64,000 nucleotides of DNA from Cronobacter muytjensii ATCC 51329 (lineage in GTDB: Bacteria; Pseudomonadota; Gammaproteobacteria; Enterobacterales; Enterobacteriaceae): contig NZ_CP012268.1 of NCBI RefSeq assembly GCF_001277195.1, forward strand, positions 1,488,001 through 1,552,000, written 5' to 3'. Below, one piece after another: positions 8,618 to 17,105 of the stretch. The number at the start of each line of letters is the position of its first letter. Positions within the stretch are counted from its first letter, which is position 1. The notes beneath the pieces are model-generated. The model ran no database searches. It was given only the letters and a program-made list of their open reading frames with translations, and was not told where the DNA came from. The position numbers and the translations under genes are program-made.

Positions 8618-8710
8618 TCAGAGCCAGCCAAACCTGACGGATAAGGAAAGGAGTAGACCAGCAAAGGCGAACAGGTTAAGTAAAACCGCAGTTCTGCTTG
8701 AAATCTCCAT
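8618..8710 (-). CDS. Candidate 30-residue single-pass membrane protein
   Basis: Not recognised. The ATG at 8710 follows GGAG with six bases between, a good ribosome-binding site. The 30 codons read MEISSRTAVLLNLF at the start and end LSVRFGWL before TGA; residues about 8-24 form one hydrophobic helix (Ala, Val, Leu, Phe, Gly) preceded by polar residues, the pattern of enterobacterial small membrane proteins. A -10-like TATACT lies about 35 bp upstream on the same strand, and the terminator at 8489-8519 lies downstream. The longer overlapping frame (8518-8769) has no such signals. Function unknown. Confidence 0.6.
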   Translation of the reverse strand: MEISSRTAVLLNLFAFAGLLLSLSVRFGWL

Positions 8711-8874
8711 ACAATACTCCGGGCTTGTTTGTGACACAGGGAGTATAGCCAGAGTTTAATAGCCTGCATCTGCCTTTTTGAAAAATCGGATTATTCGGTC
8801 ATCAGGTGTTGAGATATTTCTTAAGCATGACTGAATAGTTGCATTTTCATTAATTGAGGATGAAGAAGAGTTAA

Positions 8875-9102
8875 TTACGGTTCTGAAAATTGTTCGAGAA
8901 ACGCTCGGAGCGTATTTTGTTCATCCACAGTAAGGGATAAAAAACGCGCAATCTGTTCCTGAAGGTGGTCGCAGGGCTGCGCAATAATCGTCATCCAGGC
9001 GTCATTACCTGGCTTGCGAATAAGCGATACGCCGCGCAGAGTGCCGGAAGGCGTAAGGATAGCTTTGACGGAAACGTCGTCACGGAGGATCAGTGGATTC
9101 AT
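8875..9102 (-). CDS. Hypothetical protein, about 75 residues
   Basis: Not recognised. The frame is open from 9150; ATG 9102 gives MNPLILRDDVSVKAIL, but no convincing ribosome-binding site precedes it. A TTG at 9141 has GGGAG nine bases upstream and would add 13 hydrophobic residues. The protein looks genuine in composition: a beta-rich first half with SGTLRGVSLIRKPGNDAWMTI, then an acidic C-terminal helix SLTVDEQNTLRAFLEQF. It is soluble, without transmembrane segments in the shorter form. It lies alone on the minus strand between two other small candidates. Confidence 0.5.
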   Translation of the reverse strand: MNPLILRDDVSVKAILTPSGTLRGVSLIRKPGNDAWMTIIAQPCDHLQEQIARFLSLTVDEQNTLRAFLEQFSEP

Positions 9103-9296
9103 AGGGCTGAAAAGGCTTAGCAAAATCATCTGACCACACAAATAGCACATCTCCCGTCTTGATACAATTCACCTTTTTATAGTGATTGAACTGATAGCTA
9201 ATCTCTATTGTAGTAATAGTTAACACTTTGTTTTAACAGTAAATTTACGTAAAGGTGAATTTGTATATTAATGCAGCGTCAGGCGGAAAAGTGTAC

Positions 9297-9320
9297 AAAA
9301 AAGGCCGCCTCAGCGACCTT
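9297..9320 (-). terminator. Terminator downstream of the 29-residue gene
   Basis: On the minus strand AAGGTCGC pairs with GCGGCCTT (one G-U) around loop TGAG, then Ts. It begins five bases after the stop of the small gene at 9325-9414, which supports that gene being transcribed. Confidence 0.7.
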
Positions 9321-9324
9321 ATCA

Positions 9325-9414
9325 TTACTTCTGGTTCGGACTCGGTTTTTTATCACCAGATTCCGGGGCTTCATTCGGATCGTCTTTTTCGACGCTGAGT
9401 GGATAATTAAGCAT
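9325..9414 (-). CDS. Candidate 29-residue charged small protein
   Basis: Not recognised. ATG 9414 is preceded by a full AGGAGG five bases upstream. The 29 codons encode a Pro-, Glu-, Asp- and Lys-rich peptide starting MLNYPLSVEKDDPNEAPE and ending with SPNQK and a TAA, with no hydrophobic segment. An intrinsic terminator starts directly after the stop, so the unit reads as a complete small gene. Nothing points to its function; such acidic proline-rich peptides are often stress-induced in enterobacteria, but that is only a general remark. Confidence 0.6.
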   Translation of the reverse strand: MLNYPLSVEKDDPNEAPESGDKKPSPNQK

Positions 9415-9509
9415 ACGTCCTCCTGTCGTTTCATGTTCACCCTGAAAGTATAGACAGGGAGCGGCGAAACAAGCCAGGCGGCAGGGGAGCGGAACGCAGT
9501 CAGGCGCAT

Positions 9510-9540
9510 AAAAAAGCCCACCGGGCAGGGCGCGGTGGGC
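9510..9540 (-). terminator. Terminator after dsbB
   Basis: Minus-strand stem GCCCACC/GGTGGGC with an 11-nt loop and six Ts, 25 bp after the dsbB stop. Confidence 0.85.
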
Positions 9541-9565
9541 GTGGTGTGGCGCTAATAAGTTCGAC

Positions 9566-10099
9566 TTAGTAGCGGCCGAAGAGATCGCGTTTTTTCGGTT
9601 TAAACGCCTGCGCCAGCAACACCAGCAGCGCGACCAGCAGGTAGGCGGCGAAAATGCCCACCAGCCACTGCGGCATCTCCAGCGTCAGGAAAGACCACTG
9701 GCGCTCGGAGCAGTCACCGCTCGCGACAAATACCTGTGGCAGCCACTTATCAAGCGGCAGCCAGCCCGGGAAGCGGGCCGCGAAATCGCAGGTCACAAAC
9801 GGTGATGGGTGCAACTGCATCATCGTATGCTCCCATGAGAGCATCAGGCCCTTGCAGGCGCTGTAGATCCAGATACCGATCGCCACAAAGCGTAAGGGGG
9901 TTTTCGGTGCAATGGCTCCCACCAGCCCTGCGCCCATCACGCCGAACAGCGCGCAACGTTCATAAATACATAACACGCAGGGTTTCAGCATCATGACATG
10001 CTGGAACCACAGCGCCACCATTTCCAGCGCGAAAGCGGTGAGCGCCAGCAACAGCCATGCGCCGCGCCCACGCGAACACTGGTTTAAAAATCGCAACAT
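9566..10099 (-). CDS. dsbB: DsbB, disulfide bond formation protein B
   Basis: A four-helix inner-membrane protein that reoxidises periplasmic DsbA and passes electrons to ubiquinone or menaquinone. The 177-residue sequence keeps both periplasmic redox pairs: CVLC at residues 41-44 and Cys104/Cys130, the same positions as in E. coli DsbB, plus the conserved Arg48 in YERC that binds quinone. Start MLRFLNQCSRGRGAW matches E. coli. Convergent organisation with its own terminator; nhaB is next upstream on the same strand, 135 bp away. Confidence 0.97.
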   Translation of the reverse strand: MLRFLNQCSRGRGAWLLLALTAFALEMVALWFQHVMMLKPCVLCIYERCALFGVMGAGLVGAIAPKTPLRFVAIGIWIYSACKGLMLSWEHTMMQLHPSPFVTCDFAARFPGWLPLDKWLPQVFVASGDCSERQWSFLTLEMPQWLVGIFAAYLLVALLVLLAQAFKPKKRDLFGRY

Positions 10100-10203
10100 A
10101 ATGATTATCTCTGCAATCTGCGTTGAACCGGCAGTGTAAACGAATTCCTTTTACACGCCACTAGCGGCATCAAAAATAACGCATTTATCGGGGGACGGTG
10201 AAT

Positions 10204-10227
10204 AAAAAAACGGGCCGCGAGGGCCCG
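10204..10227 (-). terminator. Terminator after nhaB
   Basis: Minus-strand stem CGGGCC/GGCCCG closed by a short loop and followed by seven Ts; starts about 10 bp after the nhaB stop. Confidence 0.85.
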
Positions 10228-10234
10228 ATAAAGA

Positions 10235-11797
10235 TTAATGCAGCAGCGCCGTGGCGGTGGGCGTGCTGAGCCAGCCGCTTTGCAGCAGCCAGTCGGTAAA
10301 GGGCACCAGCGTATACTGCACGCAGGCGAGGCCCACCAGCGTCAGAACCAGCGTATACGGCAACGCCATCCACACCATCCGGCCATAGGAGAGACGGATG
10401 AGCGGTGCCAGCGCTGAGGTCAGCAGGAACAGAAACGCTGCCTGGCCGTTCGGCGTGGCGACAGACGGCAGGTTGGTGCCGGTATTAATCGCGACCGCGA
10501 GCAGCTCAAACTGCTTAGCGTCAATCACGCCCTGTTGCAGCGCGCTTTTCGCTTCGTTGATATAGACCGTACCGACAAATACATTATCGGAGATCGACGA
10601 CAGCAGGCCATTGAAGAGATAGAACAGCGACAGCTGGTTATGCGGCGAGGCTTCCAGCACATACGCGATAATCGGCGCGAACAGATGCTGGTCAATAATC
10701 ACCGCCACAATGGCGAAGAAGACGGTCAGTAGCGCGGTGAAGGGCAGCGCTTCGGTAAAAGCTTTGCCGATGGCGTGCTCGTCAGTCACGCCGCAAAGCG
10801 CGCTCGCGAGAATAATCACCGACAGACCAATCAGGCCTACCTCCGCCAGATGCAGCGCCAGCGCGGTAATCAACCAGACGCCGATCAGCGCCTGAATAAT
10901 CAGCTTAACGCTATCCTGACGGGTGCGTTTCTGACGGCTCTTGTCGTCATAGTCGCGCAGGATCTTACGCACTGGCTCCGGCAACGGTTCGCCGTAACCG
11001 AAAGATTTGGTTTTTTCCACCAGGACGCAGGTCAGAATGCCGCAGATGAACACCGGTACGCTCACTGGCGCCACGCGCAGCAGGAAATCGCCGAAGCCCC
11101 AGCCCGCCGCATGGGCGATGATCAGGTTCTGCGGCTCGCCGACCATCGTCATTACGCCGCCAAGCGCGGTGCCGACGCCCGCGTGCATCATCAGGCTGCG
11201 CAGAAACGCGCGAAAGCGATCGAGCGTGGCGCGGCGTTCGTCATCGAGCTGCGCGTCATCAACCAGTTCGCTGCTCTCGTCCTGGTGAGACGCGACGCGA
11301 TGATAAATGCCGTAAAAACCGACCGCCACGCTGATTACGACCGCGACGACCGTCAGCGCGTCGAGGAAAGCGGAGAGAAACGCCGCCGCGAAGCAGAACG
11401 CGAGCGAGAGCAGGGTTTTAGAGCGTATACCCAGCAGCAGACGGGTAAAAATCAACAGCAGCAGCTGTTTCATAAAATAAATACCCGCTACCATAAAAAT
11501 AAGCAGCAGTACCACGGCGAGGTTATTCGCCACTTCTTCGCGCACGTGTTCGGCGCTGGTCATGCCGATAAACAGGGCTTCTACGGCCAGCAGGCCGCCC
11601 GGCAACAGGGGGTAACATTTTAGCGCCATCGCCAGCGTGAAGATAAATTCAACGACCAACAGCCAGCCCGCCGCGAAGGGGCTTACCCAGAACACCAGAG
11701 GATTCAGAATCAAAAAGCCAAGTAAACAAAGCTTGTACCAGTCCGGAGATTGTCCTAAAAAGTTACGATACAACGCCCGGCCATATGAAATTTCCAT
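10235..11797 (-). CDS. nhaB: NhaB, Na+/H+ antiporter
   Basis: A 520-residue polytopic inner-membrane protein that exports Na+ in exchange for protons (3 H+ per 2 Na+ in the E. coli protein). The start MEISYGRALYRNFLGQSPDWYK is the conserved NhaB N-terminus; the body alternates hydrophobic helices with conserved blocks such as FLSAFLDALTVVAVVISVAVGFY and GEPQNLIIAHAAGWGF. Length is a few residues over E. coli (513). It is divergent from fadR with 211 bp between, as in E. coli. Confidence 0.97.
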   Translation of the reverse strand: MEISYGRALYRNFLGQSPDWYKLCLLGFLILNPLVFWVSPFAAGWLLVVEFIFTLAMALKCYPLLPGGLLAVEALFIGMTSAEHVREEVANNLAVVLLLIFMVAGIYFMKQLLLLIFTRLLLGIRSKTLLSLAFCFAAAFLSAFLDALTVVAVVISVAVGFYGIYHRVASHQDESSELVDDAQLDDERRATLDRFRAFLRSLMMHAGVGTALGGVMTMVGEPQNLIIAHAAGWGFGDFLLRVAPVSVPVFICGILTCVLVEKTKSFGYGEPLPEPVRKILRDYDDKSRQKRTRQDSVKLIIQALIGVWLITALALHLAEVGLIGLSVIILASALCGVTDEHAIGKAFTEALPFTALLTVFFAIVAVIIDQHLFAPIIAYVLEASPHNQLSLFYLFNGLLSSISDNVFVGTVYINEAKSALQQGVIDAKQFELLAVAINTGTNLPSVATPNGQAAFLFLLTSALAPLIRLSYGRMVWMALPYTLVLTLVGLACVQYTLVPFTDWLLQSGWLSTPTATALLH

Positions 11798-12008
11798 GCC
11801 ATGATCCTTTACGGTTATAGTTCGTTAACATGTCAGGGTAACCGGCAGCGGGGCGGCAATCAAGCCGCGGGCGCGTGGGGCGGGGCGGCGGGGATGGCTA
11901 AAAACCGAACCCCGATCCCTTTTTTTACATTTCCTCATGCTATCTGCGCCGCGGTGCGTCTGGTATGATGAGTGAATTTTGCATCTTAGGTGTATTGGAA
12001 AGATCATT

Positions 12009-12728
12009 ATGGTGATTAAGGCGCAGAGCCCGGCGGGTTTCGCGGAAGAGTACATTATTGAAAGCATCTGGAATAACCGCTTCCCTCCGGGATCTATTCT
12101 GCCTGCTGAACGCGAACTCTCTGAACTGATTGGCGTGACGCGCACCACCCTGCGCGAAGTGTTGCAGCGCCTGGCGCGCGACGGCTGGCTGACTATCCAG
12201 CATGGCAAGCCGACAAAAGTAAATAACTTCTGGGAAACGTCGGGCCTCAATATCCTCGAAACCCTGGCGCGTCTTGACCACGAAAGCGTGCCGCAGCTCA
12301 TCGACAACCTGCTCTCCGTGCGCACCAACATCGCGACGATATTTATTCGCACCGCGCTGCGTATGCACCCGGAACGCGCGCGTGAAGTGCTCGCCACGGC
12401 GGATGAAGTGGAAGATCACGCGGATGCGTTCGCGGATCTCGACTACAACATTTTCCGCGGTCTGGCATTTGCGTCCGGTAACCCAATCTATGGGCTTATC
12501 CTTAACGGTATGAAAGGGCTCTATACCCGCATCGGCCGCCATTATTTCTCAAACCCGGAAGCGCGCAGCCTGGCGCTGGGCTTTTACCACAAGCTCGGCA
12601 CGCTCTCGCGCGAAGGGCAGCACGATCAGGTCTACGACGTGGTGCGCACGTACGGACGTGAAAGCGGCGAGATCTGGCACCGGATGCAGAAAAACCTGCC
12701 GGGCGATCTGGCGATGCACAGCCGCTAA
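12009..12728 (+). CDS. fadR: FadR, fatty-acid metabolism regulator
   Basis: GntR-family regulator that represses fad beta-oxidation genes and activates fabA/fabB-type synthesis genes; long-chain acyl-CoA releases it from DNA. The start MVIKAQSPAGFAEEYIIESIWNN gives 239 residues, identical in length to E. coli; the in-frame ATG at 11979 adds ten poorly supported residues. The winged helix-turn-helix (about residues 10-70, with PAERELSELIGVTRTTLREVLQRL) is nearly unchanged from E. coli, followed by the helical acyl-CoA-binding domain. A likely target operator is at 1823 in front of fadD. Confidence 0.98.
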   Translation: MVIKAQSPAGFAEEYIIESIWNNRFPPGSILPAERELSELIGVTRTTLREVLQRLARDGWLTIQHGKPTKVNNFWETSGLNILETLARLDHESVPQLIDNLLSVRTNIATIFIRTALRMHPERAREVLATADEVEDHADAFADLDYNIFRGLAFASGNPIYGLILNGMKGLYTRIGRHYFSNPEARSLALGFYHKLGTLSREGQHDQVYDVVRTYGRESGEIWHRMQKNLPGDLAMHSR

Positions 12729-12741
12729 GCGCGGCAGGCAG

Positions 12742-12771
12742 AAAAAAGGCTTCCTTCGGGAAGCCTTTTTT
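12742..12771. terminator. Terminator between fadR and ycgB
   Basis: Arms AAGGCTTCC/GGAAGCCTT with a TTCG tetraloop, six As before and six Ts after, so it can serve fadR rightward and ycgB leftward. Confidence 0.9.
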
Positions 12772-12789
12772 GTCTGAGTTGCAAGCCGC

Positions 12790-14325
12790 TTACAGGGTAT
12801 TAATGCGCGGCGGGCAGCGCTCCAGCAGCTCGACGCTGCCGTCCTCGTTCTGCTGCTCCAGCAACACGTCAAAGCCCCACAGGCGATGCACATGCTTGAG
12901 CACCTCGCGGCGGCCTTTGTCGAGCGGCGCCCGGTTTTGCGGGATATAGCGTAGCGTCAGGGCGCGGTCGCCGCGCAGGTTGACGTTCCACACCTGAATA
13001 TTCGGCTCCAGGTTACTCAGGTTGTACTGGGCCGACAGCTCGTTGCGAATCGCCCGATAGCCCTCTTCGTTGTGGATCGCCGCAATTTCCAGATAATTAT
13101 TACGATCGTCGTCCAGCACCGTGAACAGGCGGAAATCGCGCATCACTTTCGGCGACAGGAACTGGCTGATAAAACTCTCGTCTTTGAAATCGCGCATCGC
13201 AAAATGCAGCGTTTCCAGCCAGTCGGAGCCGGCAATATCCGGGAACCAGTAGCGGTCTTCCTCCGTCGGGTTCTGGCAGATGCGTTTGATATCCTGGAAC
13301 ATGGCGAAGCCGAGCGCGTAAGGGTTAATGCCGCTGTACCACTGGCTGTTATAGGGCGGCTGGAACACCACATTAGTGTGGCTGTGCAGAAACTCCAGCA
13401 TAAAGCGCTCGGTCACTTTCCCTTCATCATAGAGATGATTAAGAATGGTGTAATGCCAGAATGTCGCCCAGCCTTCGTTCATGACCTGGGTCTGTTTCTG
13501 CGGGTAGAAATACTGGCTCACCTTACGCACGATACGCAGGATTTCGCGCTGCCACGACTCAAGCAGCGGCGCATTCTTCTCCATAAAATAGAGCAGGTTT
13601 TCCTGCGGCTCGGCCGGAAAACGGTGATGCGCCTCGACGGTTTTCTCCTCCTCGCGCCGTGGCAGGGTGCGCCAGAGCATATTCACCTGGCTTTGCAGAT
13701 ACTCTTCGCGGCTTTTCTGGCGCGCTTTCTCTTCCTGTAACGAAATCTTCTGCGGGCGTTTATAGCGGTCGACACCGTAATTCATCAGCGCATGGCAGGA
13801 GTCCAGCAGTTTTTCGACCTCATCAACGCCATAACGCTCCTCGCACTCGGTAATGTAGTTACGAGCGAAAATCAGGTAGTCGACAATCGAGCTGGCGTCG
13901 GTCCAGCTGCGAAACAGATAGTTATTCTTGAAAAACGAGTTATGACCGTAACAGGCATGGGCCATCACCAGCGCCTGCATGGTGATAGTGTTCTCTTCCA
14001 TCAGATACGCAATGCACGGGTTGGAGTTAATCACAATCTCGTAGGCGAGCCCCTGCTGGCCGTGCTTATAGAGCCGCTCAGTTTCGATGAATTTTTTGCC
14101 GAACGACCAGTGCGGGTAGTTAATCGGCATCCCGACGCTGGAGTAGGCGTCCATCATCTGCTCGGAGGTGATTATCTCAATCTGGTGCGGGTAAGTGTCC
14201 AGCCGGTAGAGTTTCGCCACACGGTCGATTTCGGCGAGATACACGTCCAGCAATTCAAACGTCCAGTCCGGCCCGTCGCTCAGACGTTGGGTATCCTTTT
14301 TCAGGGAATCAGTTACGGTAGCCAT
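12790..14325 (-). CDS. ycgB: YcgB, SpoVR-family protein
   Basis: A 511-residue cytoplasmic protein of the SpoVR family, named from Bacillus SpoVR (spore cortex). In enterobacteria it is linked to stationary phase and often to the PrkA kinase YeaG and to YeaH; its reaction is unknown. The start MATVTDSLKKDTQRLSDGPDW matches E. coli YcgB (510 residues); the ATG at 14355 would add ten residues. Highly conserved blocks include MAHACYGHNSFFKNNYLF and MNEGWATFWHY, whose His/Glu residues suggest a metal site. Convergent with fadR. Confidence 0.96.
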   Translation of the reverse strand: MATVTDSLKKDTQRLSDGPDWTFELLDVYLAEIDRVAKLYRLDTYPHQIEIITSEQMMDAYSSVGMPINYPHWSFGKKFIETERLYKHGQQGLAYEIVINSNPCIAYLMEENTITMQALVMAHACYGHNSFFKNNYLFRSWTDASSIVDYLIFARNYITECEERYGVDEVEKLLDSCHALMNYGVDRYKRPQKISLQEEKARQKSREEYLQSQVNMLWRTLPRREEEKTVEAHHRFPAEPQENLLYFMEKNAPLLESWQREILRIVRKVSQYFYPQKQTQVMNEGWATFWHYTILNHLYDEGKVTERFMLEFLHSHTNVVFQPPYNSQWYSGINPYALGFAMFQDIKRICQNPTEEDRYWFPDIAGSDWLETLHFAMRDFKDESFISQFLSPKVMRDFRLFTVLDDDRNNYLEIAAIHNEEGYRAIRNELSAQYNLSNLEPNIQVWNVNLRGDRALTLRYIPQNRAPLDKGRREVLKHVHRLWGFDVLLEQQNEDGSVELLERCPPRINTL

Positions 14326-14542
14326 CAGCGCGCCCTCATTGTTAGCGGCTCTCATCCGGGGAGAGCCTTATTTTCAAGCATAGATCACCCCCGCCTTATC
14401 AGCGCCACGGCAAAAATTTTTTCTGCGCGATTTCCTGAGCCCGCCTGTCGGTAAATCGCGGGCGGCGCAGAATTTTATTTTGCCGGGCAGGGAAGGGAAG
14501 CAGGAGATCCTGAAAGCGCCATTCCTGCTGTGGCGGGGAAAG

Positions 14543-14560
14543 ATGTGAGTCGGCTCACCA
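14543..14560 (+). promoter_or_regulatory. CRP-cAMP site upstream of dadAX
   Basis: TGTGAGTCGGCTCACC has the TGTGA-N6-TCACA pattern with one mismatch, about 90 bp before the dadA start. E. coli dadAX is activated by CRP and controlled by Lrp. The rest of the 323-bp ycgB-dadA gap (14326-14648) holds no gene that I can support; its last 80 bp are AT-rich and suit a promoter. Confidence 0.75.
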
Positions 14561-14648
14561 TAAAAAAGCCATATGTTGAATAATATTTTCTTCTGGGTTA
14601 TCAATTTGTAATCAGTTAATTATTCTTTAGCCTGAGAAGGAAGAGGAC

Positions 14649-15947
14649 ATGCATGTAGTCGTGCTGGGGAGTGGGGTAGTCGGCGTGGCCAGCGCCTGGT
14701 ATTTACGCCAGGCGGGGCATGATGTGACGGTTATCGATCGCGAGCCGGGCCCGGCGCTGGAAACCAGCGCCGCCAACGCGGGACAGATCTCGCCCGGTTA
14801 TGCAGCACCATGGGCTGCGCCCGGCGTGCCGTTGAAGGCCATCAAGTGGATGTTCCAGCGCCACGCGCCGCTGGCGATAAGCCTGGACGGCACGCACTTC
14901 CAGCTTAAGTGGATGTGGCAGATGCTGCGCAACTGCGACACCCGCCACTATATGCAGAATAAAGGCCGCATGGTGCGCCTTGCGGAATACAGCCGCGACT
15001 GTTTAAAAGCGCTGCGTGAATCCACCGGCATTCAGTATGAAGGCCGCCAGGGCGGCACGCTGCAACTCTTTCGCACCGAACAGCAGTATGAAAACGCCTC
15101 GCGCGATATTGCGGTGCTGGAAAGTGAAGGCGTCCCGTTCCGGCTGCTGAAAGCGGCCGAGCTGGCGCAGGTGGAACCGGCGCTGGGCGACGTCGCGCAT
15201 AAGCTTACTGGCGGCTTGCAACTGCCGAACGACGAAACCGGCGACTGCCAGCTTTTCACCACGCGCCTCGCGCAGATGGCGCAAGAGGCGGGCGTCGTAT
15301 TTCGCTACAACACGCCGGTAGACCGCCTGCTTTCGGAAGGCCAGCGCATCTATGGCGTGAAGTGCGGCGAGGAAATTATCAAGGCGGACGGCTACGTGAT
15401 GGCGTTCGGCTCATACTCTACTGCGATGCTCAAAGGCATTGTCGATATTCCGGTCTACCCGCTGAAAGGCTACTCGCTCACCATCCCGATCGCCGATGAA
15501 ACCGGCGCGCCGGTCTCCACCGTGCTCGATGAAACCTACAAAATCGCCATTACGCGCTTTGATAACCGCATCCGCGTCGGCGGTATGGCAGAGATTGTGG
15601 GCTTTAACACCGAGCTGCTGAAACCGCGTCAGGAGACGCTGGAAATGGTGGTGCGTGACCTCTACCCGCGCGGCGGTCATATCGAACAGGCGAAATTCTG
15701 GACCGGCCTGCGCCCGATGACGCCAGACGGCACGCCGGTCGTGGGGCGCACCGGGTTTAAAAACCTGTGGCTTAACACCGGCCACGGCACGCTCGGCTGG
15801 ACGATGGCCTGCGGCTCAGGCCAGTTACTGAGCGATATTATCTCTGGTCGCACGCCCGCCATTCCGTTTGAAGATCTTTCGGTGGCCCGCTACGCGCCCG
15901 GCTTTACGCCTTCATCCTCACACCGCCTGCATGGCGCGCATCCCTGA
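14649..15947 (+). CDS. dadA: DadA, D-amino acid dehydrogenase
   Basis: FAD-containing membrane-associated dehydrogenase that oxidises D-alanine and other D-amino acids to 2-oxo acids, feeding electrons to the respiratory chain. 432 residues, as in E. coli. The Rossmann FAD motif VLGSGVVGVASAWYLRQAG is at residues 5-23, the DAO-family C-terminal block GLRPMTPDGTPVVGRTG near 355, and the final GHGTLGWTMACGSG near 380. AGAAGGAAGAGG lies just before the ATG. It forms an operon with dadX, 12 bp downstream. Confidence 0.97.
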   Translation: MHVVVLGSGVVGVASAWYLRQAGHDVTVIDREPGPALETSAANAGQISPGYAAPWAAPGVPLKAIKWMFQRHAPLAISLDGTHFQLKWMWQMLRNCDTRHYMQNKGRMVRLAEYSRDCLKALRESTGIQYEGRQGGTLQLFRTEQQYENASRDIAVLESEGVPFRLLKAAELAQVEPALGDVAHKLTGGLQLPNDETGDCQLFTTRLAQMAQEAGVVFRYNTPVDRLLSEGQRIYGVKCGEEIIKADGYVMAFGSYSTAMLKGIVDIPVYPLKGYSLTIPIADETGAPVSTVLDETYKIAITRFDNRIRVGGMAEIVGFNTELLKPRQETLEMVVRDLYPRGGHIEQAKFWTGLRPMTPDGTPVVGRTGFKNLWLNTGHGTLGWTMACGSGQLLSDIISGRTPAIPFEDLSVARYAPGFTPSSSHRLHGAHP

Positions 15948-15959
15948 GAAGGAACCCGC

Positions 15960-17030
15960 ATGTCTCGTCCGATACAGGCGAGCCTGGATTTGCAGGCTCT
16001 GCGTCACAATCTGGAAGTGGTCCGCCGCGCCGCGCCGCGTTCGCGCGTCTGGTCCGTGGTCAAGGCGAACGCTTACGGGCACGGGCTTGACCGCGTCTGG
16101 TCGGCGCTTGGCGCGACCGACGGCTTCGCGATGCTCAATCTCGAAGAGGCCATTCTGCTGCGCGAGCGCGGCTGGAAAGGCCCCATCCTGATGCTGGAAG
16201 GCTTTTTTCATGCCGATGAACTGGCGCTACTGGATAAATATCGCCTCACCACCAGCGTGCACAGCAACTGGCAGCTGAAGGCGCTTGCCGGGGCGAAGCT
16301 CAACGCGCCGCTCGATGTCTATCTCAAAATCAACAGCGGCATGAACCGCCTCGGCTTTGCGCCGGAGCGGGTACACAGCATCTTCCAGCAGTTAAAGGCG
16401 ATTGCGAATGTGGGACAGGTAACCCTGATGGCGCACTTCGCCGACGCCGATCGCCCGGACGGCATCGACGAGGCGATGGTGCGCATCAACCAGGCAGCGG
16501 AAGGTATTGACGCGCCGCGTTCGCTCTCAAATTCCGCCGCGGCGCTCTGGCACCCGCAGGCGCATTTCGACTGGGTGCGCCCCGGCATCGTGCTTTACGG
16601 CGCCTCGCCGAGCGGCCAGTGGCGCGATATCGCCACCAGCGGGCTGCAACCGGTGATGACGCTCAAAAGCGAGATTATCGGCGTCCAGACGCTGAGGCCG
16701 GGCGAGACGGTCGGCTATGGCAGCCGCTATCGCGCCGGGCGTGAGCAGCGCATCGGGATTGTCGCGGGCGGTTACGCCGACGGCTACCCGCGCCACGCGC
16801 CGGACGGCACGCCGGTGCTGGTGGATGGCGTGCGTACCGGCATCGTCGGGACGGTATCGATGGATATGCTGGCGGTGGATCTCACGCCCTGTCCGCAGGC
16901 GGGCATCGGCAGCCCGGTGGAGCTGTGGGGCAACGAGATTAAGATAGACGACGTGGCCGCAGCGAGCGGTACAGTCGGGTATGAGCTGATGTGCGCGCTG
17001 GCGCCGCGCGTGCCGGTCAGCGCACGCTAA
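15960..17030 (+). CDS. dadX: DadX, catabolic alanine racemase
   Basis: PLP-dependent racemase converting L-alanine to D-alanine for DadA. 356 residues. The PLP-binding lysine is Lys35 in WSVVKANAYGHG; the second catalytic residue, Tyr253, is in VGYGSRY. GAGAAGGAACC provides the ribosome-binding site. Directly downstream of dadA, so it is the catabolic rather than the biosynthetic (Alr) enzyme. A symmetric terminator follows. Confidence 0.97.
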   Translation: MSRPIQASLDLQALRHNLEVVRRAAPRSRVWSVVKANAYGHGLDRVWSALGATDGFAMLNLEEAILLRERGWKGPILMLEGFFHADELALLDKYRLTTSVHSNWQLKALAGAKLNAPLDVYLKINSGMNRLGFAPERVHSIFQQLKAIANVGQVTLMAHFADADRPDGIDEAMVRINQAAEGIDAPRSLSNSAAALWHPQAHFDWVRPGIVLYGASPSGQWRDIATSGLQPVMTLKSEIIGVQTLRPGETVGYGSRYRAGREQRIGIVAGGYADGYPRHAPDGTPVLVDGVRTGIVGTVSMDMLAVDLTPCPQAGIGSPVELWGNEIKIDDVAAASGTVGYELMCALAPRVPVSAR

Positions 17031-17048
17031 ACCTGTCGCCTTTGGCCA

Positions 17049-17080
17049 TAAAAAAGGGAAACCCGTGGGTTTCCCTTTTT
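17049..17080. terminator. Bidirectional terminator between dadX and cvrA
   Basis: Long symmetric stem AAAAAGGGAAACCC/GGGTTTCCCTTTTT with a two-base centre; serves the convergent dadX and cvrA. Confidence 0.92.
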
Positions 17081-17105
17081 GTTGCGACGTAACAGCGCAA
17101 CGCGT

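Noticed and set aside
8518..8769. 83-codon minus-strand frame after ycgN
   Set aside because: No ribosome-binding site and irregular composition; the overlapping 30-codon frame (8618-8710) has better signals.
10775..11623. 282-codon plus-strand frame inside nhaB
   Set aside because: Antisense shadow of nhaB with the same Arg/Gln/His bias.
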